From Streptomyces sp. NBC_00557 (GTDB lineage: Bacteria > Actinomycetota > Actinomycetes > Streptomycetales > Streptomycetaceae): DNA of 64,000 nt. The notes beneath the pieces were generated by a model, which worked only from the letters and a program-made list of their open reading frames with translations, did not search any database and was not told the DNA's origin. Position 1 is the stretch's first letter, and each line of letters starts with the position of its first letter. Both the position numbers and the translations under genes were made by a program. This document shows positions 34,408 to 44,568 of this stretch, piece by piece. The DNA is taken from NCBI RefSeq assembly GCF_036345995.1, contig NZ_CP107797.1:278740-342739 (forward strand), written 5' to 3'.

Positions 34408-37400
34408 CCCTGCATCCCCCGGCCGCCCTCGCCGAGCCGACGCTCGCCGCGGCTCTGGAGACTGCCTACCACGAACACCGGACCTCGGACGCCGTCGTCA
34501 CCGCGTCCGGGTCGCTGACCTACCAGGACCTGGCCGAGAAGGCACACGCCGTCGCCGCCGGCGTACGTGCTGCGGGCCCCGCCTCGTCCGCCCCGGCGGG
34601 GCAAGCCCCCGTCGTGGCCGTGGTCCTCGAGCGCTCGCCCGAGTTCGTCGCCACTGTGCTGGGCGTACTCGCCGCCGGTGCCGTGTACTTGCCGCTCGAC
34701 CCGGACGCGCCGGACGCCTTCCTGCGCGACGTGTTCGCCGAGGCCCGGCCGGCGCTGGTCGTCACCACCGTCGACCGGGCCACCCGGCTGCGCGAACACA
34801 CGACCGCGCCGATACGGGCGTACCAGGACCTGATCGCTCAGCAGCCGACGGCACCGCCCACGGACGCGACGGTCGACCCCTCCCAGCCGGCGTACGTGAT
34901 CTACACCTCCGGCTCGACCGGCGCGCCCAAGGGCGTGCTGGTTCCGCACAGCGCGCTGCTGAACTCCACGGCGGCGCGGGCCGACTGGTTCGGCGCGGCC
35001 GGCCGGGTGCTGCTGCTGCACTCACCGGCGTTCGACCTCACCACCGGCGTCCTGTTCTGGACGCTGCTGACCGGCGGCACCCTGATCATCGACCCGGTCG
35101 GCCTCACCGACGTCGCCCGGACCGTCGACCTCGTGCACGAGCACCGCGTCACGCAGCTGATCTACCCGGCGTCGCTGTATAGCGTCTTCCTCGATCGCGC
35201 CGCGAGCCGGCCCCCCACCACCCTCCAGGCCGTCGGCGTCGGCAGCGAGCGGTGGAGCCCCGCGGTGATCGAGCGGCACGCCCGCCTGCTGCCAGACACC
35301 TCCCTGCTCAACGAGTTCGGCCCGACCGAAGCATGCGTCGTCTCCAGCTACGGCCTGGTCTACGACGCCGCGACCCGGCAACAGACGCCGATGACCATCG
35401 GCCGACCGGTACGCAACACCGGCTACCTCCTCCTCGACGGCGACGGCCAGCCCACCACCGGCAGTGGCGAACTGGTGATCACCGGCGCCAACCTGGCGCT
35501 CGGCTACCTCAACCGCCCGGAACTGACCACCGAGCGGTTCCTCACCATCGACGGCGAACGCGCCTACCGGACCGGCGACCTCGTCCAGCAGGACCCCTCC
35601 GGCGCCTTCATGTTCCTGGAGCGCGCCGATCGGCAGGTGCAGGTCGGCGGGCACCGCGTGGAACCGGGCCACGTCGAGTCCGTGCTGATGGAACACCCCC
35701 GCATCCTCCAGGCCCACGTCACCGGACGTGCCACCTCGGCCTCCGGGTCGACCTCGCTCGTCGCCTACCTGGTGCCGGTGCCGGACGCGGGCCCCGGCCC
35801 GTCGGCTCCCGGATCCGGGGCAGACGGTGCCGACGAGGCGTCGCTCCTCGCCGACTGCGACCGCTATCTGCGCGAACGGGTTCCGGCGTACCTCGTCCCC
35901 TCCGCATACGTCGTGATCCACGAACTGCCCCGGACCGCGGCCGGCAAAATCGACCAGGCGCGGCTGCCCGACCCGGCCGCCGACCCGGCCGGCGCCCGGC
36001 CGGCCGACGCCCTGGAAGAACAGCTGGCGGCCGCGGCCGCGGCCATCCTCGGCGTGCCGAACGTCCCGGTGGACCGGTCGCTGCTCATGCTGGGCGCGAA
36101 CTCGCTCGCCCTGATCCAGCTCGCCGCCGTCGTGGCCGGCCAGCACGCCGTCGACCTTCCGGTCAGCGCCCTGTTCGCCACCCCGACCATCACGGACATC
36201 GCCGCCCTGGTCCGTGCCGGGACCCCGTCCGACCGTCCGCGGATTCAACCCGGCACCGCGCCCACCGAGACCGGACCGGACGGTGCCGCCGGCTATCCGC
36301 TCAGCGGCCAACAGGAGCAGATCTGGGTCCTGACCCAGCTGACCCCGGACGCGCTCGCGTACAACACCCAGTTCTCCCTGCAGATGCACGGCCCGGTGGA
36401 CATCACCGCGCTGCAGCGGGCGCTGTCGCACATCGTGTCCCGGCACGAGATCCTCCGCTCCACCTTCCACGACGGATCCAACGGGCCGATCCAAGTCGTC
36501 CACGAGCCCTGGCAGGTGAAGGTCGAGGTCGTCGACCTCACCGGCCTGCCCGAACAGGACCGCGACGCGGAACTCACGGCCCGGATGCGCGCCGAGGTCG
36601 CCGTCGGCTTCGACGTCGCCACCCTGCCACTGGTGCGCTGGAACCTATTCAGGCTCGCCCCCGACGAGTGGCGGCTGCTGCAGGTCGAGCACCACTTCGC
36701 GCACGACGGCTGGTCAGCCCAGTTGTTCCTGGCCGAACTCCGCGACGCCTACGACGCAATCGTCGCCGGCCGGCAGCCGCAGCTGCCGGTGCTGCCCGTG
36801 CAGTACCGGGACTTCGCCGCCTGGCACCACGCGTGGCGCAACAGCGGCGACTACGCCGACCAGGTCGCGTACTGGCGTCACGAGCTGTCCGGCTGTCCCC
36901 GCGACGGCGCGACGTTCGCCGCGGACCGCTCCCGGCCGGTGGCCCGGTCGTATCGCGGCGGCCGACTGAGCGCGCACATCCCGGCCGAAGTCATGAACGG
37001 CCTCGACGAGCTGGCCGCTCGGCATGAGGTGAGCCGTTTCGCGGTGTTCCTGTCGGCATTCGCGCTGCAGGTGTGGCAGCACACCGGCGAGGAGGACATC
37101 GTCCTAGGGTCGGCGCTGGTCAACCGCCGCCAGCCCGGCACCGACCGGCTCCTCGGGATGTTCGTCAACGCGCTTCCGCTGCGCGTGCGCATCGACCCGG
37201 CCGGCTCGCTGAGCGAGTTCCTGCGCGCGACGATGAACGTCGTACTCGGCGCGCAGGACCATCAGGAACTGCCGCTGCTCGACCTGCTGGCCCGCCTGGA
37301 CCTGCCGCGCGACCCCGGCCGGAACCCGCTGTTCAACCTGATGTTCGCGTTCCACGACACCCCCCGGCCGCACCTGCAGATGGGGCCTGTGCAGGCAAGC

Positions 37401-40400
37401 CTGGTCATCGAGCACAACGCGTCCGCCAAGGGCGACATCAACGTGGTGTGCGTACCCGACCCGCGCCTGCCCGACGGGAGCGGACTCGGCGGGATGACCA
37501 TCCTGTGGGAGTACGACACCGACCTGTTCGACGCGGACACTGCCCGCGAACTCCTCGACGGGTTCGAGACGGTGCTGAGCTTGCTGTCGCGCTCGGCCGA
37601 CAAGCCGGTGCGCGAACTGGACCTGCTGGGTGCCGCGCAGACGCAGCAGGTCCTGGCCATGAGCACGGGCCCGGCCGACGAGGTGCCGTACGACACTCTG
37701 CACGCCGGCTTCGCAGCCGCAGTGGCCGACCACCCGGACGCGGTCGCCCTCGAGCACGCCGGATCATCGTGGACGTACCGTCAGCTCGACCGGCACGCCC
37801 AGGACCTCCAGCAGCGGCTCACCGAGGCGGGGCTGGCGGCCGGCGAGGTCGTCGCGATCACCTGCCCCGCCGGCCTCGGCCTCATCACGGCGATCCTGGC
37901 CACGCTGCGGGCCGGTGCGCTCTACGTGTGCATTGACCCGGCGCAGCCCCCGGCCCGAACCAGCGCGATGTACGAGGACGCCGCCCCGAGCGTCGTCGTC
38001 GCCGACCGCGCCGCCCTGGCCGGTGCGACGCCGTCCGGCGCGCCCGCGGGTGTGCCCGTGGTGTACGCCGACGACCTGTCCGACGGCACGGCACCGGACA
38101 CCGGCGCCCCCGCCGAGGCGGACGTCCGTCCCACCGACGGCGCGTACCTCGTCTACACCTCGGGCTCCACCGGAACCCCGAAGGCAGTCCTGACCAGCCA
38201 TGCCAACGCGTGCGCCGCGGTACACGCCCGTACCAGGTACCTCCAGGCGGTGGGCACGGACTCCGGTGCGCCGGTCAAGACCCTGATCACGCTTCCGGTG
38301 ATCTTCGACGTCGCACCGCACATGATGCTCTGGACACTGTGGTCGGGCGGCACCATCGTGGTCCCGGACACCGCCGACCACGCCCGGGACCCCGACCGCA
38401 TCCGTGCACTCATCGAGCGGTGCGAGGTCACGCACGTCAACTTCACCGCGTCGTTCTACCGGCAGTTGGTGCGGACCCTGCCGGCCAGCTGGCAGTCACG
38501 GCTGCGGGTGGTGGCGATCGGCGGCGAGGCGTGCAGCCCGGACGACATCCGCGAACACGCCCTCCGCGTGCCCGACGCCGCCCTGGACAACGAGTACGGC
38601 CCGACCGAGGGCACCGTCTGGTGCTCCGCCGAGCGCCTGCACCCGGCGGCTCCTGGCGCAGGGACGCGGGTCAGCGTCGGTGGGCCGCTGGCCAACTACC
38701 GCATGGTGGTGCTGGATCCTGACGGGCGCCTGCTGCCCGCTGGTGCGGCCGGCGAGCTGTACATCGGCGGCCCCGGGGTGGCCGTCGGCTACCACCGCCG
38801 CCCCGAGCTGACCGCTAAGCGGTTCCTTGCCCCGACGGCCGGACCGCTCGCGGGGCAGCGCCTGTACCGGACCGGTGACCGGGCCCGGCTGCGGGCCGGG
38901 AGGTTCGAGATCCTCGGACGCCTCGACGACCAGGTGAAGATCCGCGGGTTCCGCGTGGAGCTCGGCGAGGTCACCGCCTGTCTGCTGAAGCACCCGGACG
39001 TCGCCGACGCTGCGGTGCTGCTGAGAGAGTCCGGTGGTACGCAGCGCCTGATCGCGTACGTCGCCGCCTCGGCTGGCAGCGCCGTCGGTCCGGAGCATCT
39101 TCGGGAGTGGGCGGCACAGCGCCTGCCCTCGTACATGCTTCCGGCCTCCTTCGTCCTCATGGACCGGCTTCCGCGTACGTCCACCGGGAAGATCCAGGCG
39201 TCGCAGCTGCCGGAACCGCCGGAGCAGACCGGTTCAGGCCCGGCCGCCGAGCCGGAGACGCCCCGTCAGCAACTGCTGTTGCAGGTGTGGCGGGAAACCC
39301 TCCAGCAGCCGCGCGTCGGTCTCGACGACGACTTCTTCGCCTGCGGCGGCGACTCGCTGCAGGCGATCCGGGCCGCCGCCCGAGCCCGGGCCCTCGGTGT
39401 GGACGTGAGCGTCGCGGATCTGCTGACCGCACCGACCGTCCGCGCCCTGGACCACCTGATCACCCACCGCCCCGACAGCGACGTCGTCGCGGTGACCGAA
39501 CGCCGCCCGGGCGGGACCGTGCTTCCGCTCACGGCGATCCAGGCCTGGTTCTTCGATCAGCGGTTCGCCGAACCGGACCACTTCCATCAGGCGCGCCTGT
39601 TCGAGATGGCCGACGACGGCGACCCGCAGATGCTGCGCGCGGCGCTGGGTTGGGTGATCCGCCGTCACGACGCGTTCCGTACCCGGTTCACCCGCGACGC
39701 GGACACCTGGAAGGCCGTCCTCGACGAGGAGACGGCCAGTGATCTGCTGAGCGAGCACACGGTGCCGGACGGCGAGCAGCCGCTCGAGCAGCGGCTCGAC
39801 GCCCTGCTGCGCGGTCTGCACCGTCACATCGTCATCGAGGGCGGCCGGATGGCGCACTTCGCGCTGGTGCGCGACCCGGGCAGCTCCCGTACCTGGGTGT
39901 ACCTGATCGCGCACCACCTGATCATCGATGTGGTGTCCTGGCAGATCCTCACCGACGACATCGAGTGGGCCCACCGGGCGCTGCGGGAGGGCCGGGACCT
40001 TCCCGACGGCGCGGCACCGGGCATCCCCGCCGAGGCCACTGCGGCGCCTGCGTCTGAGACGCACTGGGAGACGCTGGCCAAGGCACACAAACCGGTGCTC
40101 TCCGGTGCCGGAACGGCCGCCGCAGCGGCCGGGGCCGGAGACCGGATCCGGGTGAACTCCCGTCTGTCGCACCGAGTCGCCACTTACCTGGGACAGGAGA
40201 CCCGTCGGCTGCACGACATCAGTGCCCAATCGGTCCTGCTGGCGGCGCTGCACCGCGCGCTGGCCCCGCACAGCGACGGCCCGGACCTGTACGTGTGGCT
40301 GGAGGGACACGGCCGGACCCAATCCGGTGAGGGCGGCCTGGAAAAGGCGGTCGGCTGGCTGACATCGCTCTACCCCGCGCTGCTCACCGACCTCGACGCG

Positions 40401-41594
40401 GACCCGGCGCGCCTCGTCGACGCCGCGGCCGCCGTCGACCGGCAGCTCGCTGCGGTCCCGGACGCCGGTACCGGCTTCGGTCGGGCGCGTTACCTGCACC
40501 CGGACTCGCTGCTCGGCAGGCAGCTGAGCTCCATCGCATCGCCCCAGGTCACGTTCAACTACCTCGGGGGGCACCAACTGCCCGGCAGCGGCCATGTGCT
40601 GAAGCCGGCCGCGGCTCCGGAAGCGGCGACCATCGCCGCCGCCAACGTGTTGCCGACCCCGCTCGACGTGACGGTCGCCCCAGCCGCGGATGGCACGGTG
40701 ATCTGCTGGCTGTCCGTGGACCCGGCGCTGCTGTCCGCCGAGGAGGCGACGCAGGTCGCCGACCGGTTCGCCGCCGAGGTGGAGCGCGCCGCCCGGATGG
40801 TCCCGCTCACCACCGCGCCGGTCGACCGGCCCGCGCGCACCCTGTTCATGATCCACCCAGTCGACGGGCGGATCGACTGGTATGCGCCGATGGCCGGTGT
40901 GCTCGGCCGTGGCTGGGACTGCTACGGCCTGCCGCACGACCACACCTGCGAGAGCACGACGATGCACGCGCTGGCCCGCCGCTACCTGGACCAGATCCGC
41001 GCGGCGAAGCCCTCCGGCCAGTACACCCTGGCGGGCTGGTGCATGGGTGCGCCGCTGATCTACGAGATTGCGCGCCAGGCACACACGGACGGCGACGGCG
41101 ACCGCATCGACGACCTGATCGTGATGGACCCGACGCCGGCCGAGCCGCCAGCGAACCCGGACGCCGCCCTGGTCGACCACGCACACGTCGAGCTCCCGCA
41201 CCAGACGAAGCCCGCGATCGCCGAGGCACTCGCCGCGACCCGGCAGCTGCCGATCCCGCAGCGTGCCGCGGCGCTCGTCGACCTGCTCGGTCCGAACGGG
41301 CCGGGAGCTCCCGACCACCAGCTGCTCGGCAAGCTGCGGATGCGGCTGAGCTTCCACGCGGCGATGGACGCGTGGAAGCCCACCGGTCAGGTGCCGCGGC
41401 TGACGCTGTGCCTGCCCGAAGTCGTCACGGCGGGCCACGAGAAAGCTCCCGAGGGCTGGCGTCCACTGGGCGCCACCATGGCCATCACGACGATCCCGGG
41501 CGATCACGTCAGCATGCTCAGCGCCGCAGAACTCCACCAAGCCGTGGATGCGGCGGACGCCGGCCGCACGCAGCACACCGGGGAGGGCTCATGA
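34404..41594 (+). CDS. Bimodular NRPS, A-PCP-C-A-PCP-E-TE, with cysteine as predicted thioesterase nucleophile
   Basis: This 2396-residue synthetase reads as: A1 (about 20-535; YTSGSTGAPKG near 167), PCP1 (LGANSLALIQ near 568), C (about 630-1065; HHFAHDGW near 764), A2 (about 1090-1600; YTSGSTGTPKA near 1251), PCP2 (CGGDSLQAI near 1647), epimerisation (about 1705-2135; HHLIIDVVSWQ, LEGHGRT, TFNYLGG) and thioesterase (about 2145-2390). The thioesterase elbow is GWCMGAP, so cysteine replaces the usual serine; IVMDP and GDHVSM supply the rest of the triad. Both A domains have glutamate before the GPTE block (NEFGPTE, NEYGPTE), at the position that often contacts a basic side chain. There is no starter C domain, so module 1 initiates. 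The product should be a dipeptide-scale chain ending in a D-configured residue, released as acid, ring or lactam. It may need trans-acting ATP-grasp ligases for more residues. Confidence 0.92.
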   Translation: MTLHPPAALAEPTLAAALETAYHEHRTSDAVVTASGSLTYQDLAEKAHAVAAGVRAAGPASSAPAGQAPVVAVVLERSPEFVATVLGVLAAGAVYLPLDPDAPDAFLRDVFAEARPALVVTTVDRATRLREHTTAPIRAYQDLIAQQPTAPPTDATVDPSQPAYVIYTSGSTGAPKGVLVPHSALLNSTAARADWFGAAGRVLLLHSPAFDLTTGVLFWTLLTGGTLIIDPVGLTDVARTVDLVHEHRVTQLIYPASLYSVFLDRAASRPPTTLQAVGVGSERWSPAVIERHARLLPDTSLLNEFGPTEACVVSSYGLVYDAATRQQTPMTIGRPVRNTGYLLLDGDGQPTTGSGELVITGANLALGYLNRPELTTERFLTIDGERAYRTGDLVQQDPSGAFMFLERADRQVQVGGHRVEPGHVESVLMEHPRILQAHVTGRATSASGSTSLVAYLVPVPDAGPGPSAPGSGADGADEASLLADCDRYLRERVPAYLVPSAYVVIHELPRTAAGKIDQARLPDPAADPAGARPADALEEQLAAAAAAILGVPNVPVDRSLLMLGANSLALIQLAAVVAGQHAVDLPVSALFATPTITDIAALVRAGTPSDRPRIQPGTAPTETGPDGAAGYPLSGQQEQIWVLTQLTPDALAYNTQFSLQMHGPVDITALQRALSHIVSRHEILRSTFHDGSNGPIQVVHEPWQVKVEVVDLTGLPEQDRDAELTARMRAEVAVGFDVATLPLVRWNLFRLAPDEWRLLQVEHHFAHDGWSAQLFLAELRDAYDAIVAGRQPQLPVLPVQYRDFAAWHHAWRNSGDYADQVAYWRHELSGCPRDGATFAADRSRPVARSYRGGRLSAHIPAEVMNGLDELAARHEVSRFAVFLSAFALQVWQHTGEEDIVLGSALVNRRQPGTDRLLGMFVNALPLRVRIDPAGSLSEFLRATMNVVLGAQDHQELPLLDLLARLDLPRDPGRNPLFNLMFAFHDTPRPHLQMGPVQASLVIEHNASAKGDINVVCVPDPRLPDGSGLGGMTILWEYDTDLFDADTARELLDGFETVLSLLSRSADKPVRELDLLGAAQTQQVLAMSTGPADEVPYDTLHAGFAAAVADHPDAVALEHAGSSWTYRQLDRHAQDLQQRLTEAGLAAGEVVAITCPAGLGLITAILATLRAGALYVCIDPAQPPARTSAMYEDAAPSVVVADRAALAGATPSGAPAGVPVVYADDLSDGTAPDTGAPAEADVRPTDGAYLVYTSGSTGTPKAVLTSHANACAAVHARTRYLQAVGTDSGAPVKTLITLPVIFDVAPHMMLWTLWSGGTIVVPDTADHARDPDRIRALIERCEVTHVNFTASFYRQLVRTLPASWQSRLRVVAIGGEACSPDDIREHALRVPDAALDNEYGPTEGTVWCSAERLHPAAPGAGTRVSVGGPLANYRMVVLDPDGRLLPAGAAGELYIGGPGVAVGYHRRPELTAKRFLAPTAGPLAGQRLYRTGDRARLRAGRFEILGRLDDQVKIRGFRVELGEVTACLLKHPDVADAAVLLRESGGTQRLIAYVAASAGSAVGPEHLREWAAQRLPSYMLPASFVLMDRLPRTSTGKIQASQLPEPPEQTGSGPAAEPETPRQQLLLQVWRETLQQPRVGLDDDFFACGGDSLQAIRAAARARALGVDVSVADLLTAPTVRALDHLITHRPDSDVVAVTERRPGGTVLPLTAIQAWFFDQRFAEPDHFHQARLFEMADDGDPQMLRAALGWVIRRHDAFRTRFTRDADTWKAVLDEETASDLLSEHTVPDGEQPLEQRLDALLRGLHRHIVIEGGRMAHFALVRDPGSSRTWVYLIAHHLIIDVVSWQILTDDIEWAHRALREGRDLPDGAAPGIPAEATAAPASETHWETLAKAHKPVLSGAGTAAAAAGAGDRIRVNSRLSHRVATYLGQETRRLHDISAQSVLLAALHRALAPHSDGPDLYVWLEGHGRTQSGEGGLEKAVGWLTSLYPALLTDLDADPARLVDAAAAVDRQLAAVPDAGTGFGRARYLHPDSLLGRQLSSIASPQVTFNYLGGHQLPGSGHVLKPAAAPEAATIAAANVLPTPLDVTVAPAADGTVICWLSVDPALLSAEEATQVADRFAAEVERAARMVPLTTAPVDRPARTLFMIHPVDGRIDWYAPMAGVLGRGWDCYGLPHDHTCESTTMHALARRYLDQIRAAKPSGQYTLAGWCMGAPLIYEIARQAHTDGDGDRIDDLIVMDPTPAEPPANPDAALVDHAHVELPHQTKPAIAEALAATRQLPIPQRAAALVDLLGPNGPGAPDHQLLGKLRMRLSFHAAMDAWKPTGQVPRLTLCLPEVVTAGHEKAPEGWRPLGATMAITTIPGDHVSMLSAAELHQAVDAADAGRTQHTGEGS

Positions 41595-42916
41595 CCACGA
41601 CACCCGAGGTGCGCGCGCTACGCCCCGGCATCTGGCCCGCCACAGCCGAACAGGGCCCGGACGGGGTTCTGTCCATCGGCGGCGTACCGGTGACGGACAT
41701 AGCCGAGCGGTACGGAACACCCGCGTACGTCTTCGACGAGGCCGACTTCCGGAAACGCTGCACCACCTTCCGTGAGGCGTTCCACGACTTCGACGTCTAC
41801 TACGCGAGCAAGGCGTTTCTCACCCGCACCAGCGCCCGCATCGCCAAGGAGACCGGCCTGAGCCTGGACGTCTGCACAGAGGGCGAACTCGCCTACGCCA
41901 AGGCCGTGGACTTCCCGGCCGAGCGCATCCTGCTCCACGGCAACAACAAGTCAGAGGCAGACCTGGCCGCGGCCCTCGCGTACGGGGTCGGGCGCATCGT
42001 CGTCGACTCCGCCGAGGAACTCGACCGGCTCGAGGAACTGGTGCCGCGCTTTCCCGGCAGCAGGCCCGGAGTGCTGCTGCGAGTCACGGTGGGAGTACAG
42101 GCCGACACCCACGCGTACATCGCCACCGCGCACGAGGACCAGAAGTTCGGTTTCTCGCTGGTCAGCGGCGACGCCGAGCAGGCGGTGCGCCGGGTGGCGG
42201 ACAACAGCCTGCTCGAACTGCGCGGCCTGCACAGCCACATCGGCTCGCAGATCCTCGACACGGCCGGTTTCGAGGCCGCCGCAAAGCGGCTGGCCGAGCT
42301 GCGGGCCCGGCTGGCCCAGGACGGCATCGAGCTGCCCGAGCTCGATCTCGGCGGCGGCTTCGGCATCGCCTACACCGAAGACGACGTGCCCACTCCGGCC
42401 AAGGAAATGGCCGACATCCTGCGGACCGTGGTGGAGAAGGAGTGCGCCGCGCTCGGGGTGTCGATGCCGCGCCTGGCCATCGAGCCGGGCCGCGCCATCG
42501 CCGGCCCGGCAGGGGTGACGCTCTACCGGGTCGGCGCAGTCAAGCACCGCGCGGGCATCCGCACCTTCGTCGCGGTCGACGGCGGCATGAGCGACAACGT
42601 GCGCACCGCGCTGTACGACGCCGCATACTCCGTGCAGCTTGCCGGGCGCGTCTCGGACGCGCCTCCCGCGCTGGTCCGCGTCGTCGGCAAGCACTGCGAC
42701 GCCGGAGATGTGGTAGTGCGCGAGGACCACCTGCCGTCCGACGTCCGGGCCGGCGACCTGCTCGCGGTGCCAGGCACCGGCGCGTACTGCCGCAGCCTCG
42801 CGCACAACTACAACCAGATCCCGCGACCGCCCGTGATCGCGGTGACTGAGGGCCGGGCGCGCGAGATCGTGCGCCGCGAGACGGTCGAGGATCTGATGCG
42901 CCTCGACGTCGGCTGA
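41591..42916 (+). CDS. LysA-like diaminopimelate decarboxylase family PLP enzyme
   Basis: This 441-residue fold-type III enzyme has the PLP lysine in YYASKAF (Lys74), GLHSHIGSQI near residue 216, DLGGGFGIAY near residue 252, AIEPGRAI near residue 298 and KHCDAGDVV near residue 368, which stands in for the usual HCExGD of diaminopimelate decarboxylase. It should decarboxylate meso-diaminopimelate to lysine or act on a related D-centre diamino acid. The ATG overlaps the NRPS stop (ATGA). A dedicated copy here suggests that lysine or a lysine-like residue is a building block, in line with the predicted basic preference of the NRPS. Confidence 0.88.
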   Translation: MTTTPEVRALRPGIWPATAEQGPDGVLSIGGVPVTDIAERYGTPAYVFDEADFRKRCTTFREAFHDFDVYYASKAFLTRTSARIAKETGLSLDVCTEGELAYAKAVDFPAERILLHGNNKSEADLAAALAYGVGRIVVDSAEELDRLEELVPRFPGSRPGVLLRVTVGVQADTHAYIATAHEDQKFGFSLVSGDAEQAVRRVADNSLLELRGLHSHIGSQILDTAGFEAAAKRLAELRARLAQDGIELPELDLGGGFGIAYTEDDVPTPAKEMADILRTVVEKECAALGVSMPRLAIEPGRAIAGPAGVTLYRVGAVKHRAGIRTFVAVDGGMSDNVRTALYDAAYSVQLAGRVSDAPPALVRVVGKHCDAGDVVVREDHLPSDVRAGDLLAVPGTGAYCRSLAHNYNQIPRPPVIAVTEGRAREIVRRETVEDLMRLDVG

Positions 42917-42925
42917 TCACCAACC

Positions 42926-42955
42926 CGCCATGGCGGCCCCCGGCCGCCGTGGCGG
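42926..42955. promoter_or_regulatory. Hairpin between lysA-like and cystathionine-synthase-like genes
   Basis: gccatggcggc and gccgccgtggc form an 11-bp stem with one G-T type mismatch around a short C-rich loop, in a 76-bp gap. It could weaken read-through or protect the upstream mRNA. Confidence 0.35.
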
Positions 42956-42992
42956 CAGCACCTGCCCCCAGTCGTGCCAGCAAGGAGCCAGG

Positions 42993-44180
42993 ATGACCAA
43001 ACAGCGTCCCCAGGATGCGTACACCAACAGCATCGAGTCGCCGACGTACCAAAGCGCCTCCTACTACTTCAACAACGCGGAGCACGTGAAGGACGGCCTG
43101 CACAACAGGTCGGTGCCCGCGGGGCGCTACGGCCGGTACTCCAACCCCACCTGGATCGAGGTGGAGAACAAGCTCAGCGAACTCAGTGGTGCCGAGAGCT
43201 CCTTGGTCTTCGCCTCCGGGATGGCCGCGCACGTCACTGCGTTCCTCGCGCTGCTCGAGGCGGGCGACGAGGTGGTCTTGCCGTCCGAGTCGTACCGGCA
43301 GGTGCGCAACGTCTTCCACCACATCCTGCCCAAGTTCGGCGTCGTGGTGCACGAGTTCTCCATCCGGGATCCCGAGGCATTCATCGAGAACGTCGCGGCG
43401 CTGCGCGGGCGGATCAAGCTTGTCCACCTGGAGATGCCCTCCTCGCCGCACATGTACCTGATCGACGTGGCGCGGGTGCGGGCCGCCGTCGGACCGGACG
43501 TGATCCTCACCCTGGACAGCTCGTTCTCACCGCCGCCGAACTACTACGCCCTGCAGTGGGGCGTGGACCTGGTGCTGTTCAGCGCCACCAAGTACCTCAG
43601 CGGACACGGTGACATCGTGGCCGGGGTGGCCTCGGGACGCGAGGAGCTGATCGAGAAGCTGCGCTGGTACCGGGATACGACGGGACCCATCGTCGACGGC
43701 AACACCGCCTTCCTGCTGCGCCGCAGCCTCTATACGCTGCAGCTGCGCATGGAGCGGGTCAACGCCATGGGTCTGGAGGTCGCGCGCTTCCTGGAGGGGC
43801 ACCCGGCCGTCGACCGCGTCTACTACAACGGCCTCGAGTCGCACCCGCACTTCAAGCTGGCGCAGCAGTACCTGAACGGCTTCGGCGGGGTCATCACCTT
43901 CGAGCTCAGGATGAGCGAGGAGCAGACCGCCGAGGTCGTCGACCGGCTGCGCGTGCCGTTCATGGCCTCGAACTTCGGCGCACCGCACACTCTGGTCGAA
44001 CAGAGCACGTTCTTCACGTACTTCGAGTACTCCGACGACGAGCTGGTGAGCATCGGGGTCCCGCGCGGCACGGTGCGGCTTGCCCTCGGTTTCAGCAACG
44101 AGGCCGCGGACATCGTCAAGGACCTCGACCAGGCGCTGTCCCACGTCTTGTCCAGGGCCGGGGGTTCCGCCGCGTCCTGA
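42993..44180 (+). CDS. Cys/Met-metabolism PLP enzyme (cystathionine gamma-synthase-like)
   Basis: This 395-residue fold-type I enzyme has the phosphate-binding tyrosine region [10 protein letters not shown] near residue 48, [13 protein letters not shown] near residue 75, LDSSFSPPP near residue 173 in place of the usual DNT-type motif, and the PLP lysine in [13 protein letters not shown] (Lys200). The family performs gamma-replacement or elimination on activated homoserine or cysteine derivatives. In this cluster it may build an unusual side chain. AAGGAG precedes the ATG; 21 further in-frame codons upstream are not used. Its Ser-Ser in place of Asn-Thr after the catalytic aspartate hints at an altered substrate. 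Confidence 0.88.
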   Translation: MTKQRPQDAYTNSIESPTYQSASYYFNNAEHVKDGLHNRSVPAGRYGRYSNPTWIEVENKLSELSGAESSLVFASGMAAHVTAFLALLEAGDEVVLPSESYRQVRNVFHHILPKFGVVVHEFSIRDPEAFIENVAALRGRIKLVHLEMPSSPHMYLIDVARVRAAVGPDVILTLDSSFSPPPNYYALQWGVDLVLFSATKYLSGHGDIVAGVASGREELIEKLRWYRDTTGPIVDGNTAFLLRRSLYTLQLRMERVNAMGLEVARFLEGHPAVDRVYYNGLESHPHFKLAQQYLNGFGGVITFELRMSEEQTAEVVDRLRVPFMASNFGAPHTLVEQSTFFTYFEYSDDELVSIGVPRGTVRLALGFSNEAADIVKDLDQALSHVLSRAGGSAAS

Positions 44181-44568
44181 GCCATCGGCCGCCCACACTG
44201 CTCCGTTCCGGCCGTCGGTGCCGCCGTGTTCCGGCGGTCAGCGCAGGGGCGGTGGCCGGCGCCTGCGGCGGGAGGTTCGGACGAGGTGCAATTCGCCGCC
44301 CAGCGGGCGAACGTGTGCGGTGCGGTACCATCTCGTATGGCGTAATGGAAGTCAACGCCTGTGCAGCACCGTGCAGGTTGGGTCTGTGGTTACTTCGCTG
44401 CCGATTCGGCTGCGCGCGCGAGCACTGTCCCGCCGGTGTGCCCGCTCTCAGTTTCCCGAGAGCGCATTCTTCCGACTGTGCGCTACCGGGCGGCGACAAT
44501 CTGCACTGCCCGCACGAGCCTCGCCAATTTCACCGGTAGTGGTTTGCAGGCTCCTTTCTGGAGACGAC
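44181..44568. promoter_or_regulatory. Upstream region of the IMP dehydrogenase gene
   Basis: This 388-bp gap has no gene. A small hairpin ccgccg/cggcgg lies near 44221-44237 just after the PLP gene. The stretch is richer in A/T from about 44325 on, so an independent promoter for the IMP dehydrogenase gene is plausible, but I cannot place boxes with confidence. Confidence 0.4.
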
